A DNA stretch of 64,000 bases from Maribacter aquimaris (GTDB lineage: Bacteria; Bacteroidota; Bacteroidia; Flavobacteriales; Flavobacteriaceae). This document shows, piece after piece, positions 8,947 to 18,135 of the stretch (positions are counted from its first letter, which is position 1; each line of letters starts with the position of its first letter). The stretch is taken from the NCBI RefSeq assembly GCF_014596745.1, contig NZ_JABTCF010000013.1, positions 98,082 to 162,081 on the forward strand, written 5' to 3'. A program made the position numbers and the translations under genes. The notes under the pieces were generated by a model. That model was not told where the DNA came from and did not search any database. It worked only from the letters and a program-made list of their open reading frames with translations.

Positions 8947-9642
8947 TTAGATGATTTCTATTTGACGTTGATTCACTTTTTCTCCAACGACTATCCCATC
9001 ACGGAGTGTTACGATTTTACTTGAAAACCCAGCGTCGTAACTAGAGTGTGTTACCATGATGATAGTAGCACCTTGGGAGTTTAGCTCAGTCATTAATTCC
9101 AAAACCTCATTGCCGTTCTTACTGTCAAGGTTACCTGTTGGCTCATCTGCCAAAATGAGTCTGGGTTTGTTCACCAATGCCCGGGCTACGGCGACGCGTT
9201 GTTGCTGGCCCCCTGAAAGCTGTTGTGGGTAGTGTTTGCTTCTGTGTGAGATATTTAGACGTTCCATGGCTTCCTCAACCCTGACTTTTCGGTCTGCCTT
9301 TCCAATTTTATTGTAAACCAGAGGCAGCTCAATATTTTCATAAACACTTAGTTCGTCGATTAAATTGAAATTCTGGAATACAAAACCAATGTTCTGCTTT
9401 CTGAACAGGGCACGGTCCCTTTCCTTTAATCCGAACATTTCCTTTTCTAAAAAAGCATAGCTGCCCGAATCAAAGGAATCCAAGAGGCCTATAATGTTCA
9501 ATAAAGTCGATTTTCCACATCCCGAGGGCCCCATAATAGCCAGGAATTCACCCTCTTTGACTTCGAGGGAAATATCATTTAGGGCTGTGGTCTCTACTTC
9601 CTCCGTGCTGTAGGTTTTACTTAAGTTTTTAAGGTGTATCAT
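8947..9642 (-). CDS. ABC transporter ATP-binding protein (MacB/LolD type)
   Basis: The 231-aa nucleotide-binding subunit shows Walker A GPSGCGKST (about residue 39), Q-loop FVFQNFNL, signature LSGGQQQRVAVARAL, Walker B LILADEPTGNLD and the H-loop MVTHS. The LADEPTGNLDS form and length place it in the MacB/LolD/FtsE group that pairs with FtsX-type permeases, here the product of the next gene. It lies between the HlyD adaptor gene and the permease gene with short gaps, so all three are one transcription unit read from the sigma-54-like promoter upstream of the adaptor. Confidence 0.95.
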   Translation of the reverse strand: MIHLKNLSKTYSTEEVETTALNDISLEVKEGEFLAIMGPSGCGKSTLLNIIGLLDSFDSGSYAFLEKEMFGLKERDRALFRKQNIGFVFQNFNLIDELSVYENIELPLVYNKIGKADRKVRVEEAMERLNISHRSKHYPQQLSGGQQQRVAVARALVNKPRLILADEPTGNLDSKNGNEVLELMTELNSQGATIIMVTHSSYDAGFSSKIVTLRDGIVVGEKVNQRQIEII

Positions 9643-9693
9643 AATTGAATGGTTCTAACTGATTGATGAATGTTTTATGCTGTTTTTGGTTTC

Positions 9694-10938
9694 TTAGTTT
9701 AATGCCAGTACATCTTTGTCCTTGAAGTCGTCATAGGATGAGGTGATTACCCTGTCGCCTTCGACAAGGCCCTCCAGTACTTGGTAAAAGTTGGCATTGG
9801 CCTTTCCAATGCTTATTTTTCGCTTCTTCGCGGTACTGTCATCGGTTAATACAAAAACATATTGTCCGCCCGATGATTGGTAAAATGAACCCTTGGGAAG
9901 CAAAAGTGCCTTTTCCTTTTTATTGGATAAATAGATCTTAATGGGCAATGTCATTCCTTGTTGTATGGTTTCGGGAGCTTTATCCTCAAAAACGAGTTCA
10001 ATATCGAATTTGCCATTGATGACCTCAGCAACCACTTTTTCAACCTTTAGATGATATTGTTGCTCGTTAAATTCCAAGAGGGCCATTTTCCCCTCTTTTA
10101 ATTGGCTGTAGTAATACTCGTCGGCCCGTACCAAAAGTTTGTATCCATCCTGCATGTCCAGTTTTCCAATGAGTTCCCCCTTATTATAGCTCTTTCCCAA
10201 TAACGGATTGAATGACGATAATAATCCGGTTGCAGGGGCTTTAACAATGAAATTTTCTTTGTTCTCTCGCAATTGCTCCAGACTTTCCTCCATTTTTTCT
10301 ATGGAGGCATTGATCAATCGCAACTGGGTTTCCCTATCCTTTTGTTCATTTTGCATGTATTTTTTAGTATTCACTTGTTGTTTCCCTTGGAACTCGAAAG
10401 TCTCCTTTGATTTTAGATAATCATTTTTTGATATTACCCCTTTTCGGTACAATGTGGTGTCCATACGGTATTGTCGTGCAGCATTGTTGAAATTGTAAGA
10501 CATTTGAATAAGGTCCTTGTCCAAGGTCATTTGTTGGTTTTTAATCGATATACGGGTATTTCTGAGATTATTGATCTGTTCGATTATCGCTGTTTCCTGG
10601 GTGAGATAACTAAGTTCGGTATTGGGGTTGTACAGTTCCAGTAAAAGTTCCCCTTCTTTGATTAGTGCACCATTTTGCCCGTGTATCTTTTTGACCGTGC
10701 CACTCTCAATAGTGTTTATTTGAAGGGTGTTCAGGGGTTGTACCTTTCCGTTGAAAAGGGCCATATCCTCAAAAGAATCATATACCACGGTTTTTATACT
10801 TACCCTATCCCTGTCAATCGTTACTTTGTTGCCGGCGGCCAATGCCGACCATAAAAGCAGGCATAGTACAATGGCAGGTAGGGTATACAGGAGTATGCGT
10901 TTGAGTGGATTTTTTTTATGTTCAATCTTTCTGTCCAT
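9694..10938 (-). CDS. HlyD/MacA-type periplasmic adaptor protein
   Basis: The 414-aa membrane-fusion protein has one N-terminal membrane helix (about residues 14-32) and a split barrel-sandwich (lipoyl-like) domain (GTVKKIHGQNGALIKEGELL near 95, APATGLLSSFNPLLG near 235). A long alpha-helical hairpin between them is rich in Gln, Glu and Lys, and beta-barrel and membrane-proximal domains follow. It links an inner-membrane FtsX/ABC pump to an outer-membrane channel. It is the first gene of the export operon. The ATG at 10938 lies about 16 bases after the transcription start expected from the sigma-54-like element at 10966-10980. The family is certain; the exported compound is not known. Confidence 0.93.
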   Translation of the reverse strand: MDRKIEHKKNPLKRILLYTLPAIVLCLLLWSALAAGNKVTIDRDRVSIKTVVYDSFEDMALFNGKVQPLNTLQINTIESGTVKKIHGQNGALIKEGELLLELYNPNTELSYLTQETAIIEQINNLRNTRISIKNQQMTLDKDLIQMSYNFNNAARQYRMDTTLYRKGVISKNDYLKSKETFEFQGKQQVNTKKYMQNEQKDRETQLRLINASIEKMEESLEQLRENKENFIVKAPATGLLSSFNPLLGKSYNKGELIGKLDMQDGYKLLVRADEYYYSQLKEGKMALLEFNEQQYHLKVEKVVAEVINGKFDIELVFEDKAPETIQQGMTLPIKIYLSNKKEKALLLPKGSFYQSSGGQYVFVLTDDSTAKKRKISIGKANANFYQVLEGLVEGDRVITSSYDDFKDKDVLALN

Positions 10939-10965
10939 TGAGGTAATTTTTTCAACTTATCCTTA

Positions 10966-10980
10966 GCGTATATCATGCCA
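10966..10980 (-). promoter_or_regulatory. Sigma-54 (-24/-12) promoter of the HlyD-ABC-FtsX operon
   Basis: The minus strand reads TGGCATGATATACGC from 10980 to 10966. GG and GC are separated by the 10 bases required between the -24 and -12 elements (consensus TGGCACG-N4-TTGC). The expected start is near 10954, just before the adaptor gene. A sigma-54 activator gene lies divergently next door and an inverted repeat suited to an enhancer lies 85-115 bases upstream of the start, which makes this call stronger than the motif alone. Confidence 0.7.
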
Positions 10981-11037
10981 AAGGGATTAAGGAATATTAA
11001 GTCACTGTAAATCAGTGTATAAAAATTTTTGACATAT

Positions 11038-11067
11038 AAATAAGTGTCCGTTTTCGGACACTTATTT
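11038..11067. promoter_or_regulatory. Perfect 13-bp inverted repeat, likely enhancer for the NtrC-type regulator
   Basis: AAATAAGTGTCCG (11038-11050), TTTT, CGGACACTTATTT (11055-11067). The dyad is perfect over 13 bp with a 4-base centre. It lies between the regulator start (11100) and the sigma-54-like promoter of the export operon, at the usual distance for a bacterial enhancer-binding protein. The short loop would also allow a hairpin, but there is no gene end here for it to terminate. Confidence 0.7.
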
Positions 11068-11099
11068 GTACGATATCGAACATATCATTAAAATTGAAT

Positions 11100-12458
11100 A
11101 TGGGAAAAAAGAAATACACATTGCTATTGGTCGATGATGACCCGGACATCCTTTATTCCCTAAAGCTATTCTTAGGTCGTTTCTACAGTGAGGTAATAAC
11201 CCTGTCAGATCCCAAGAAGATTATGTCGACCTTAAGTCAATCCGTGGTAGACTTGGTGCTGATGGACATGAATTTCAGAAGGGGGGAACAATCGGGAAAC
11301 GAAGGGCTTTATTGGTTGAAACGTATCAATGAAGTTTCCCCGGAAACAGTAGTCGTTCTTATGACAGCCTATTCCAGTGTTGGTCTGGCTGTTGAAGGGA
11401 TTAAACTGGGGGCATATGATTTTTTGTTGAAACCATGGGATAATGATAAACTTTTGGTGACCATTGATGGGGGTATTGCCCAGAGAAAATCCAAAAAACA
11501 AGGGGAAAAGTTCAAGAAGATAACGACCTCGTTGGATATTGATGGCCATAGGGTAATCGGTACATCAAAGGCATTTAAGGAGATGGTCAATATGGCTGAA
11601 AAAGTGGCTGACACCAATGCCAATGTACTGCTGTTGGGGGAAAATGGAACAGGGAAATTCGTTGTTGCCAAGATGTTGCACAACCTATCCTCGAGAAGGG
11701 ATAAGATTTTCGCACACGTCGATCTTGGGTCATTGAACGGCAATCTTTTCGAGAGTGAATTGTTCGGCTATGCCAAGGGCGCTTTTACCGATGCCAAGGA
11801 GGATAGTATAGGGCGCTTTGAATTGGCTGATGAAGGAACCCTTTTTTTAGATGAAATCGGTAACTTGCCCATACACTTGCAAACCAAACTATTGTCCGTA
11901 CTTCAAAACAGAAAAGTAGTGCGTCTGGGGGAGTCCAGGGAACGAGCGATCGATGTCAGGATAATTTGTGCAACCAATATGGATCTACATGCTATGGTAG
12001 AACAGAAAGAATTCCGTCAGGACCTTTTGTATCGCATCAATACCATGGAGATACTTGTGCCGCCCCTTAGGGATCGTGTGGATGATATTCCGTTATTGGC
12101 CACTTTTTTCTTGGAAAGGAATAAGAAAAAATATCAAAAAGGGAAGTTACAATTTTCCCCCGCGGCCATTGAGGCATTAAAAGATTACAAATGGCCGGGA
12201 AATGTTAGGGAACTCGAGCATATGATTGAGCGGGCGGTGATTCTTTGTGATGAAAATGAGATATCGGAATCCGATCTGCATTTTGGCCCCCAAAGAAAAA
12301 AGGAGAATTTCGTTGCCAGCCTTAATTTGGAGGATACCGAACGAATGTTGGTGGAAATGGCCCTTGAAAAGCACCGGGGCAATGTCACCAATGCTGCGAG
12401 GGATTTAGGTATAACACGTGCAGCACTTTATCGCCGCATGGATAAATATAAGCTATAG
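11100..12458 (+). CDS. NtrC-family sigma-54-dependent response regulator
   Basis: The 452-aa protein has three domains. The receiver (about residues 5-125) has the acidic pocket VDDDPD and phospho-acceptor Asp56 in LVLMDMNF. The AAA+ sigma-54 activator domain (about 150-380) has Walker A GENGTGKF, a GAFTDA loop in place of GAFTGA, and Walker B GTLFLDEIGN. A C-terminal Fis-type helix-turn-helix reads NVTNAARDLGITRAALYRRM. The start is the ATG at 11100; an in-frame TTG six bases earlier is less likely. The gene is followed six bases later by its likely kinase and diverges from the export operon, which it very probably activates through the inverted repeat at 11038-11067. GAFTDA variants occur in Bacteroidota activators; here it and the Walker A change (GKF for the usual GKE) are worth noting. 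Confidence 0.93.
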   Translation: MGKKKYTLLLVDDDPDILYSLKLFLGRFYSEVITLSDPKKIMSTLSQSVVDLVLMDMNFRRGEQSGNEGLYWLKRINEVSPETVVVLMTAYSSVGLAVEGIKLGAYDFLLKPWDNDKLLVTIDGGIAQRKSKKQGEKFKKITTSLDIDGHRVIGTSKAFKEMVNMAEKVADTNANVLLLGENGTGKFVVAKMLHNLSSRRDKIFAHVDLGSLNGNLFESELFGYAKGAFTDAKEDSIGRFELADEGTLFLDEIGNLPIHLQTKLLSVLQNRKVVRLGESRERAIDVRIICATNMDLHAMVEQKEFRQDLLYRINTMEILVPPLRDRVDDIPLLATFFLERNKKKYQKGKLQFSPAAIEALKDYKWPGNVRELEHMIERAVILCDENEISESDLHFGPQRKKENFVASLNLEDTERMLVEMALEKHRGNVTNAARDLGITRAALYRRMDKYKL

Positions 12459-12464
12459 TCTACC

Positions 12465-13796
12465 ATGCGAAAACTAGGTATTTCATTTCTTTTATTGGTT
12501 GGGTTGTCCCTTGTACTTACCGTTTGTGGAACGATTTTAGTCATAAAGGGATATCCATTCGTGGCCTTATTGGTCTTTGTGTTGGCCATTTCGGCCGCCT
12601 ATTCGTTTTTCGATAAAACCAAGGAAACCTTACTTCGAACGTCACAAACATTACAGGCATTGGTACAGCAGGATCTCTCCGTAAAGATTCCTAAAAGCAA
12701 GCTCACCAAGAACATCGCTAAACCATTACAGGAACTCTTGGAACAGTCGCAGGAGACAAGGGCCCAGTCAGAGTCGATGAAGTTGGTGTACGAATCGATT
12801 ATCGAGTCGATGGATACGGGGATATTGATTTTGAAGCAAGATTCGGAACGGATATTTTTTTCGAACAAAGCATTTTTTGAAATCCTTGAATTACCGCAGT
12901 ATACCAATTGGTCAATGGCCAAGGAATATTTAAATGCCTTTGAAAAATATTTAAAGGAGGAAAGTTGGCGGAATTTAAGGGATGTTATCACTTTGAAAGT
13001 AAATGATAAAGAGGAGGTCTTTAGTTTGCGAACCTATACTTCCGAAATTTATGGCAACCGTTATCTCGTTGTAAATCTTGATCCCGTTCAAAATATCATG
13101 GATCGCACGGAAAAGGAAGCCTGGTTTAACCTGATGAAGGTAATGAGTCATGAGATCATCAATACCATAGCTCCAATAACATCCTTGACCAATAATCTTG
13201 AATATTTGATTGGGGAAGAAAGCCAAGGGGTGGGGGAACATCAAAAGGATATAGCGCAGAGTCTCTCGACTATAAAAAAAAGAACCTTACATCTTCTGGA
13301 TTTTATTGAGAATTATCGCCTCTTGGCCGAACTGCCAACACCCAAACCGACTTGGTTCGTTATTGCGGAACTCTTTGGGCACAGCAAGACTTTCCTGTCT
13401 GGATTATTGAAAGAAAAGGGAATCCTTGTCGACATCGATTTAGGGACAGAGTCCTTACGCTTATTTGCAGATAAAAACCAGTTGGAGCAGGTGTTGATCA
13501 ATTTAATGACAAATAGTGTTTATGCACTGCAAAACAGCGAACATCCCAAAATTTCGTTGAAAGCCTATCGGGCAAATACGTCAACGGTCATTGAAGTAAG
13601 CGATAATGGCCATGGTATTAAGGATTCGATCAAAAAGGAGGTTTTCGTTCCTTTTTTCACGACCCGAAATAATGGTTCCGGTATTGGCCTAAGCCTGAGC
13701 AGGAATATAATGAACGCACATTATGGGACGATCAACTTCCATTCCAATGGGCAATCAACCACATTTAAATTGACATTCAAGGATCAGGTGGATTAA
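12465..13796 (+). CDS. PAS-containing sensor histidine kinase
   Basis: The 443-aa kinase has two N-terminal membrane helices (about residues 5-28 and 31-48), a HAMP-like linker and a PAS-like sensor segment (about 105-200). The dimerisation/phosphotransfer helix is MSHEIINTIAPI with His229. The ATPase domain has the N-box QVLINLMTNSVYAL, G1 DNGHGI, F-box PFFTTRNNGSG and G2 GIGLSL. There is almost no periplasmic loop between the helices, so it probably senses a membrane or cytoplasmic signal. It starts six bases after the response-regulator stop, so the two form a two-component pair, presumably sensing envelope stress or the compound pumped by the divergent operon. Confidence 0.92.
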   Translation: MRKLGISFLLLVGLSLVLTVCGTILVIKGYPFVALLVFVLAISAAYSFFDKTKETLLRTSQTLQALVQQDLSVKIPKSKLTKNIAKPLQELLEQSQETRAQSESMKLVYESIIESMDTGILILKQDSERIFFSNKAFFEILELPQYTNWSMAKEYLNAFEKYLKEESWRNLRDVITLKVNDKEEVFSLRTYTSEIYGNRYLVVNLDPVQNIMDRTEKEAWFNLMKVMSHEIINTIAPITSLTNNLEYLIGEESQGVGEHQKDIAQSLSTIKKRTLHLLDFIENYRLLAELPTPKPTWFVIAELFGHSKTFLSGLLKEKGILVDIDLGTESLRLFADKNQLEQVLINLMTNSVYALQNSEHPKISLKAYRANTSTVIEVSDNGHGIKDSIKKEVFVPFFTTRNNGSGIGLSLSRNIMNAHYGTINFHSNGQSTTFKLTFKDQVD

Positions 13797-13818
13797 TGTT
13801 ATCCGAGGTTTATGTGTG

Positions 13819-14703
13819 TTACTGCAGTTCTTTTTTGAAAAAGGCAATGGTCCGATCCCATGCCAATTCTGCAGTTTCCCTATCATATCTTGGGGTAGTG
13901 TCGTTGTGAAACCCGTGATTGGCCTTTTCATAGATATAGGCTTCGTATCTTTTGCCGTGTGTTTTCAACGCAGCCTCATAGTCGGGCCACCCCGCGTTCA
14001 CCCGTTTGTCCAATGCACCAAAATGCAGTAGGAGGGGAGCGTTTATTTTATCAATATCCTCGGTAGGTTGTCCCCCATAAAAAGGAACGGCTGCCTCTAG
14101 ATCAGCAACCTCAACGGCCATCATATTCGATATCCATCCTCCAAAACAAAATCCCACGACACCCACATGACCATTACAATCCGGATGGTCTTTCAGATAG
14201 TGAAAGGCGGCTATAAAGTCTGTCAGCATTTCGTTGCGGTCCCTTTTGCGCTGCAGTTCCCGGCCATCATCGTCATTTCCGGGATATCCGCCCAAAGGTG
14301 TCAGGGCATCAGGTGCCAAGGAGATGAATCCGGCCAAGGCCGCACGACGGCCAACATCCTCGATATATGGATTCAATCCGCGGTTTTCATGAACCACGAC
14401 AATGCCTGGAAGTTTTCCGTTGGCATCCGAAGGTTGGGACAGCAACCCTTTTATAAGTCCCCCACCATCGGGGGAATCATATTGGATGTATTCCGATTTT
14501 AATCGCGAATCATCTTGTTTGATTTGAATTTTTTTGACATAATCGGGAGAGATAAAACTGAGTAAGGAAGGAAGGGTGAGTCCGCCTACCGCATAGGTCG
14601 ATAACTTATCCAAGAACAGCCTTCTATCCACCCTGTTATGGGCGTAATCGTCGTAGAGATCGAATACCTCCTGTTTAATGTCCTTTTTCCTTGGGTTTTT
14701 CAT
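13819..14703 (-). CDS. Dienelactone hydrolase family protein
   Basis: The 294-aa alpha/beta-hydrolase carries the dienelactone-hydrolase catalytic elements: nucleophile elbow GFCFGG (Cys near 180), an Asp region [10 protein letters not shown] and the His in NHGFHND. A 55-residue N-terminal extension contains a short hydrophobic stretch ([16 protein letters not shown]) that could be a late Tat-like or membrane segment, though without a twin-arginine motif at the right place. Such enzymes hydrolyse lactones or esters. It converges on the kinase gene (22-bp gap) and diverges from an oxidoreductase gene. Confidence 0.88.
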   Translation of the reverse strand: MKNPRKKDIKQEVFDLYDDYAHNRVDRRLFLDKLSTYAVGGLTLPSLLSFISPDYVKKIQIKQDDSRLKSEYIQYDSPDGGGLIKGLLSQPSDANGKLPGIVVVHENRGLNPYIEDVGRRAALAGFISLAPDALTPLGGYPGNDDDGRELQRKRDRNEMLTDFIAAFHYLKDHPDCNGHVGVVGFCFGGWISNMMAVEVADLEAAVPFYGGQPTEDIDKINAPLLLHFGALDKRVNAGWPDYEAALKTHGKRYEAYIYEKANHGFHNDTTPRYDRETAELAWDRTIAFFKKELQ

Positions 14704-14793
14704 GTCCTGATGGTTTAAATGTCTGAATCATTGAAAGATACAAAATATTGGGGTAAGTTTTCCAAAGGCCCTAAATCCCGTTTTTAGTTTCCG

Positions 14794-14816
14794 GTATTAA
14801 AACGTAATTTTAATAC
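14794..14816. promoter_or_regulatory. 9-bp inverted repeat between divergent genes
   Basis: GTATTAAAA (14794-14802), CGTAA, TTTTAATAC (14808-14816) is a perfect dyad 15 bases before the oxidoreductase ATG and about 90 bases upstream of the hydrolase gene. Its position suits an operator, but it is AT-rich and could be chance. Confidence 0.35.
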
Positions 14817-14830
14817 AAATCAGATTTACT

Positions 14831-15937
14831 ATGGGTTCACGAAGGGATTTTATCGAAAAAATGTCACTCACGGCGCTAAGCCTGCCGATTTTATATGCTC
14901 CAACAAGTCTTTTTGCGGCTTGTGAAGAACCTTATGACGGTCCCGTGCTACGGGTAGCCATAATGGGGTTGGGTAGTTATGGGACCCGGGTGGCCAAAGC
15001 GATGGTCGATTGTAAACGGGCAAAGTTGGTCGGGGTGATCAGTGGTTCTCCTTCCAAAGTCACTAAATGGAAATCCGAGTATCATATTCCAGATAAAAAT
15101 TGCTACGATTATACTGATTTTGATCGGATCAAGGAGAACCCCGATATCGACGCGGTATATATCATAACCCCTAACGGACTCCATTGTGAACAGGCAATCC
15201 GTGTCGCCAAGGCGGGTAAGCATGTGATCTGTGAAAAACCCATGGCCATAAATGCCGATGAAGGGGAGCGTATGGTCAAGGCTTGTAAAGAAGCCAAGGT
15301 AAAGCTATTGGTGGGGTACCGTATGCATTATGAGCCCAAAACGGTTGAGGTCATACGCATGCGAAAAGCGGGTGAATTTGGACAACCCAAATTTTTTCAA
15401 GGACAATCGGGTTTCGTAATGGGCAATCCGAACCAATGGCGATTGGATAAAGAATTATCGGGTGGTGGTGCCATGATGGATATTGGTATCTATTCAATCA
15501 ATGGGGCGCGCTATATGTTGGGAGAGGAGCCTATTTGGGTCACTGCCCAAGAAACCAAGACCGATCCGGTGAAGTTCAAGGAAGGAATTGATGAAACCAT
15601 AACGTTTCAAATGGGGTTTCCCAGTGGGGCGGTGGCATCCTGTCTTTCAACCTATGCCATGAATCATTTGGATCGTTTTTACATGACCGGAGAGAAAGGT
15701 TGGGTAGAAATGCAGCCTTCCACGGGTTATGGTCCCATAAAAGGAAGGACCCACAAAGGGGAGTTGAACCAGCCGCATGTTACACATCAAACCTTACAGA
15801 TGGAGGGTATGGCCCAACTTATTTTTGAAGATGTGCAACCCTTGGTTCCTGTAGATGGGGAAGAAGGATTGCGGGATTTAAAAATCATTGATGCCATTTT
15901 CCATGCCGTCAAGACGGGCGGGAAGGTGCCATTGTAA
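14831..15937 (+). CDS. Exported Gfo/Idh/MocA-family oxidoreductase
   Basis: The 368-aa protein begins with a Tat-like signal (GSRRDFIEKMSLTALSLPIL, ending near LFAAC). The Rossmann fold follows, with VAIMGLGSYGTRVA (about residue 42) and the catalytic-lysine motif CEKPMA (about 136). The C-terminal substrate domain resembles glucose-fructose oxidoreductase and includes the GGGAMMDIGIYSINGARYMLG segment. These enzymes use tightly bound NAD(P) to oxidise or reduce sugars and often work in the periplasm. Its neighbours do not fix the substrate. Confidence 0.9.
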   Translation: MGSRRDFIEKMSLTALSLPILYAPTSLFAACEEPYDGPVLRVAIMGLGSYGTRVAKAMVDCKRAKLVGVISGSPSKVTKWKSEYHIPDKNCYDYTDFDRIKENPDIDAVYIITPNGLHCEQAIRVAKAGKHVICEKPMAINADEGERMVKACKEAKVKLLVGYRMHYEPKTVEVIRMRKAGEFGQPKFFQGQSGFVMGNPNQWRLDKELSGGGAMMDIGIYSINGARYMLGEEPIWVTAQETKTDPVKFKEGIDETITFQMGFPSGAVASCLSTYAMNHLDRFYMTGEKGWVEMQPSTGYGPIKGRTHKGELNQPHVTHQTLQMEGMAQLIFEDVQPLVPVDGEEGLRDLKIIDAIFHAVKTGGKVPL

Positions 15938-15949
15938 TAGACAAAGAAT

Positions 15950-16897
15950 CTATTTATTCACACTGATCATCACCGCTTCACAACTTTTCAGGTCGGAATT
16001 CAGGATGATGTTCTCCGAGGATATTCCATCGGTAATCTCGACCGAAACGGTATTGGGGGCATATTTCCCCAGGTTATGGGCATAGAGAAACAGGTCGTTT
16101 TTCTTATTGGGGTCTAAAGTGATTTCTATCTGTTTCTTGGAATAGGTCAAAAGGTGTTTTGAAATTATGGTGAACCCATTCAGATAGACGGAAACGATAT
16201 CACCATCCTGTCGGCCGTGGTCCCATATTTTGATTTTGATTTTCTCGTTTTTAAAGGACAGCTCCTTTACATAGGTGATATTTCGACCGTCGAACTCCAT
16301 TCTTTGAGGTGCTTCGGTAATTTTTGGTTTTTCGGATTTCTGGGGTGTTTTCACCTTGGCTACCGTATTGGTTTTTGACGCATTCAGTAGTCTGTACTGT
16401 TCTTTTCTGGCATCCGACTCTTTATTCTTGATGGAAAAATAGGGTGTGGACACCTTGGCAATATGAAACTTGTCATCGGGAAACATCTCAATACCTACCA
16501 CCTGATAATTGTTTCCAGAGCTAATGTTCTTGGCTAGGATGATGCCACCCGCATTCCCTGAGTTTTTAAAGGTTCCCAATTCCTGCACTACCATATCGTC
16601 CTTGGCGAGAAAAAAGCGTATCGATTTGTCCGTGCCGATATTCTTGGTGTTCCATTCCAGCTCTACAGGTCCGGGGATAGTCCAGATACTACTGCTGTTT
16701 GGTGAGGTGATGTTGATGGCGGATTTTAGGATATCCGTTGCTTCCGTTTTTCCGATTTCCTCCAGATTGCTTGAAGCACTGCGTGGATTATTGGATGCTA
16801 CAAAATCCTTGTGGTCCGATGTAAAATCAAAACCAAAGGTATGCCCGTACATCCATTGGCATAAAAGAAAAGTGCTAAGAATAAAAATGGTTCGCAT
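15950..16897 (-). CDS. Secreted protein of unknown function with C-terminal beta domain
   Basis: 315 aa, starting at the ATG at 16897 because it begins a signal peptide (MRTIFILSTFLLCQWMYGHT); 17 further in-frame codons upstream have no such sense. The middle (about residues 55-165) looks like an immunoglobulin-like beta-sandwich (SSIWTIPGPVELEWNTKNIG). The last 100 residues form a domain seen in many flavobacterial secreted proteins (KIKIWDHGRQDGDIVSVYLNG, then LFLYAHNLGKYAPNTVSVEI). I recognise no catalytic motif. It converges with the oxidoreductase gene. Confidence 0.75.
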   Translation of the reverse strand: MRTIFILSTFLLCQWMYGHTFGFDFTSDHKDFVASNNPRSASSNLEEIGKTEATDILKSAINITSPNSSSIWTIPGPVELEWNTKNIGTDKSIRFFLAKDDMVVQELGTFKNSGNAGGIILAKNISSGNNYQVVGIEMFPDDKFHIAKVSTPYFSIKNKESDARKEQYRLLNASKTNTVAKVKTPQKSEKPKITEAPQRMEFDGRNITYVKELSFKNEKIKIKIWDHGRQDGDIVSVYLNGFTIISKHLLTYSKKQIEITLDPNKKNDLFLYAHNLGKYAPNTVSVEITDGISSENIILNSDLKSCEAVMISVNK

Positions 16898-17085
16898 AAC
16901 AATACTCCAATTCGATTGGTAACTATCAAGATTCAAAAGCTGTGCCAATCCCTATACTAACGTAGATATGGCATAAATATTTGGCGTTCCTACCCTATGT
17001 ATACGTGTATTATAGGGATAATGGATTTCTTTGTAGCTTTAAGCATAGTATTTTTCTTTTAGATGTTTGTAAAGTGAATATTGAA

Positions 17086-18021
17086 ATGCAGAAAAACGTA
17101 TTGATCGAATGCCATCAAAGAATTGCCCCTTTCATTCATGAAACCCCGATTTTTACCTCTCATTTATTGAATGGGATTGCAGGAACCGAGCTGTTCTTTA
17201 AGTGTGAGAATTTCCAAAGAATGGGTGCCTATAAAATGCGGGGTGCTACGAATGCCATTTTACAATTGACCGAGGGGCAAAGGGCAAAAGGGGTGGTTAC
17301 CCATTCTTCGGGCAATTTTGCCCAGGCTTTATCATTGGCAGCGAAGAGCCTGGGGGTTAAGGCCTATATCGTAATGCCGTCTTCAGCCCCCCAAGTGAAG
17401 AAAGATGCCGTTAAGGGTTATAGCGGGACAATTATCGAATGCGTACCTACCCTTGCGGCAAGGAATGCCATGGCCCGGGAAATCCAGTCGAAAACAGGGG
17501 CGACCTTTATCCATCCTTCCAATGACCTGAATGTGATTGCAGGGCAGGGCACCGCTTGTATGGAGTTGTTGCGGGAACAACCCGACCTGGATGTTGTGGT
17601 CGTGCCTGTTGGGGGTGGCGGACTCATTGCCGGGACTGCACTGGCAGCCCATCATTTTGGGACTCATTGTAAGGTGGTCGGAGCGGAGCCTTTTGAGGTC
17701 GATGATGCATACCGCTCCTTGAAAAGCGGAAAAATAGAATCGAATGACACTACGAATACCATCGCAGACGGACTCAAGACCCAACTGGGGGATAAAAGTT
17801 TTCCGTTGATCCAGAAATATGTGGAAGGCATTGTTCGTGTTGGCGAGGATGAAATAATAGAGGCCATGAAGTTGGTTTGGGAGCGTATGAAGATCATTAT
17901 AGAGCCTTCCAGTGCAGTGGCCTTTGCGGCCGTGTTGCGTAAAAAAAATCGATTTATCGACAAAAAAGTTGGAATCATCATTTCTGGCGGGAATGTCGAT
18001 CTTAAAAACCTTCCATTTTAA
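17086..18021 (+). CDS. PLP-dependent threonine/serine dehydratase or serine racemase-like enzyme
   Basis: The 311-aa fold-type II PLP enzyme has the Schiff-base Lys50 in GAYKMRGA, the substrate loop SSGNFAQA, the glycine loop PVGGGGLIAG near 177 and the C-terminal SGGNVDL. The length and absence of an ACT domain fit the short catabolic threonine dehydratase/serine racemase group. The start is the ATG at 17086 (MQKNVLIECH); a TTG at 16981 would add 35 implausible residues. It would deaminate L-threonine or L-serine to an oxo acid, or racemise serine; sequence alone does not separate these. Confidence 0.88.
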   Translation: MQKNVLIECHQRIAPFIHETPIFTSHLLNGIAGTELFFKCENFQRMGAYKMRGATNAILQLTEGQRAKGVVTHSSGNFAQALSLAAKSLGVKAYIVMPSSAPQVKKDAVKGYSGTIIECVPTLAARNAMAREIQSKTGATFIHPSNDLNVIAGQGTACMELLREQPDLDVVVVPVGGGGLIAGTALAAHHFGTHCKVVGAEPFEVDDAYRSLKSGKIESNDTTNTIADGLKTQLGDKSFPLIQKYVEGIVRVGEDEIIEAMKLVWERMKIIIEPSSAVAFAAVLRKKNRFIDKKVGIIISGGNVDLKNLPF

Positions 18022-18135
18022 TCAAAAAGCAGTGTTTCAGCAACTTTTTATCCCCCTTAAACCAAAATAACACGTTTTTTCCAAGCGTGGAATGGGCTTT
18101 GTAATCTTACTATAAACATTAGTAAAATTTTGATT

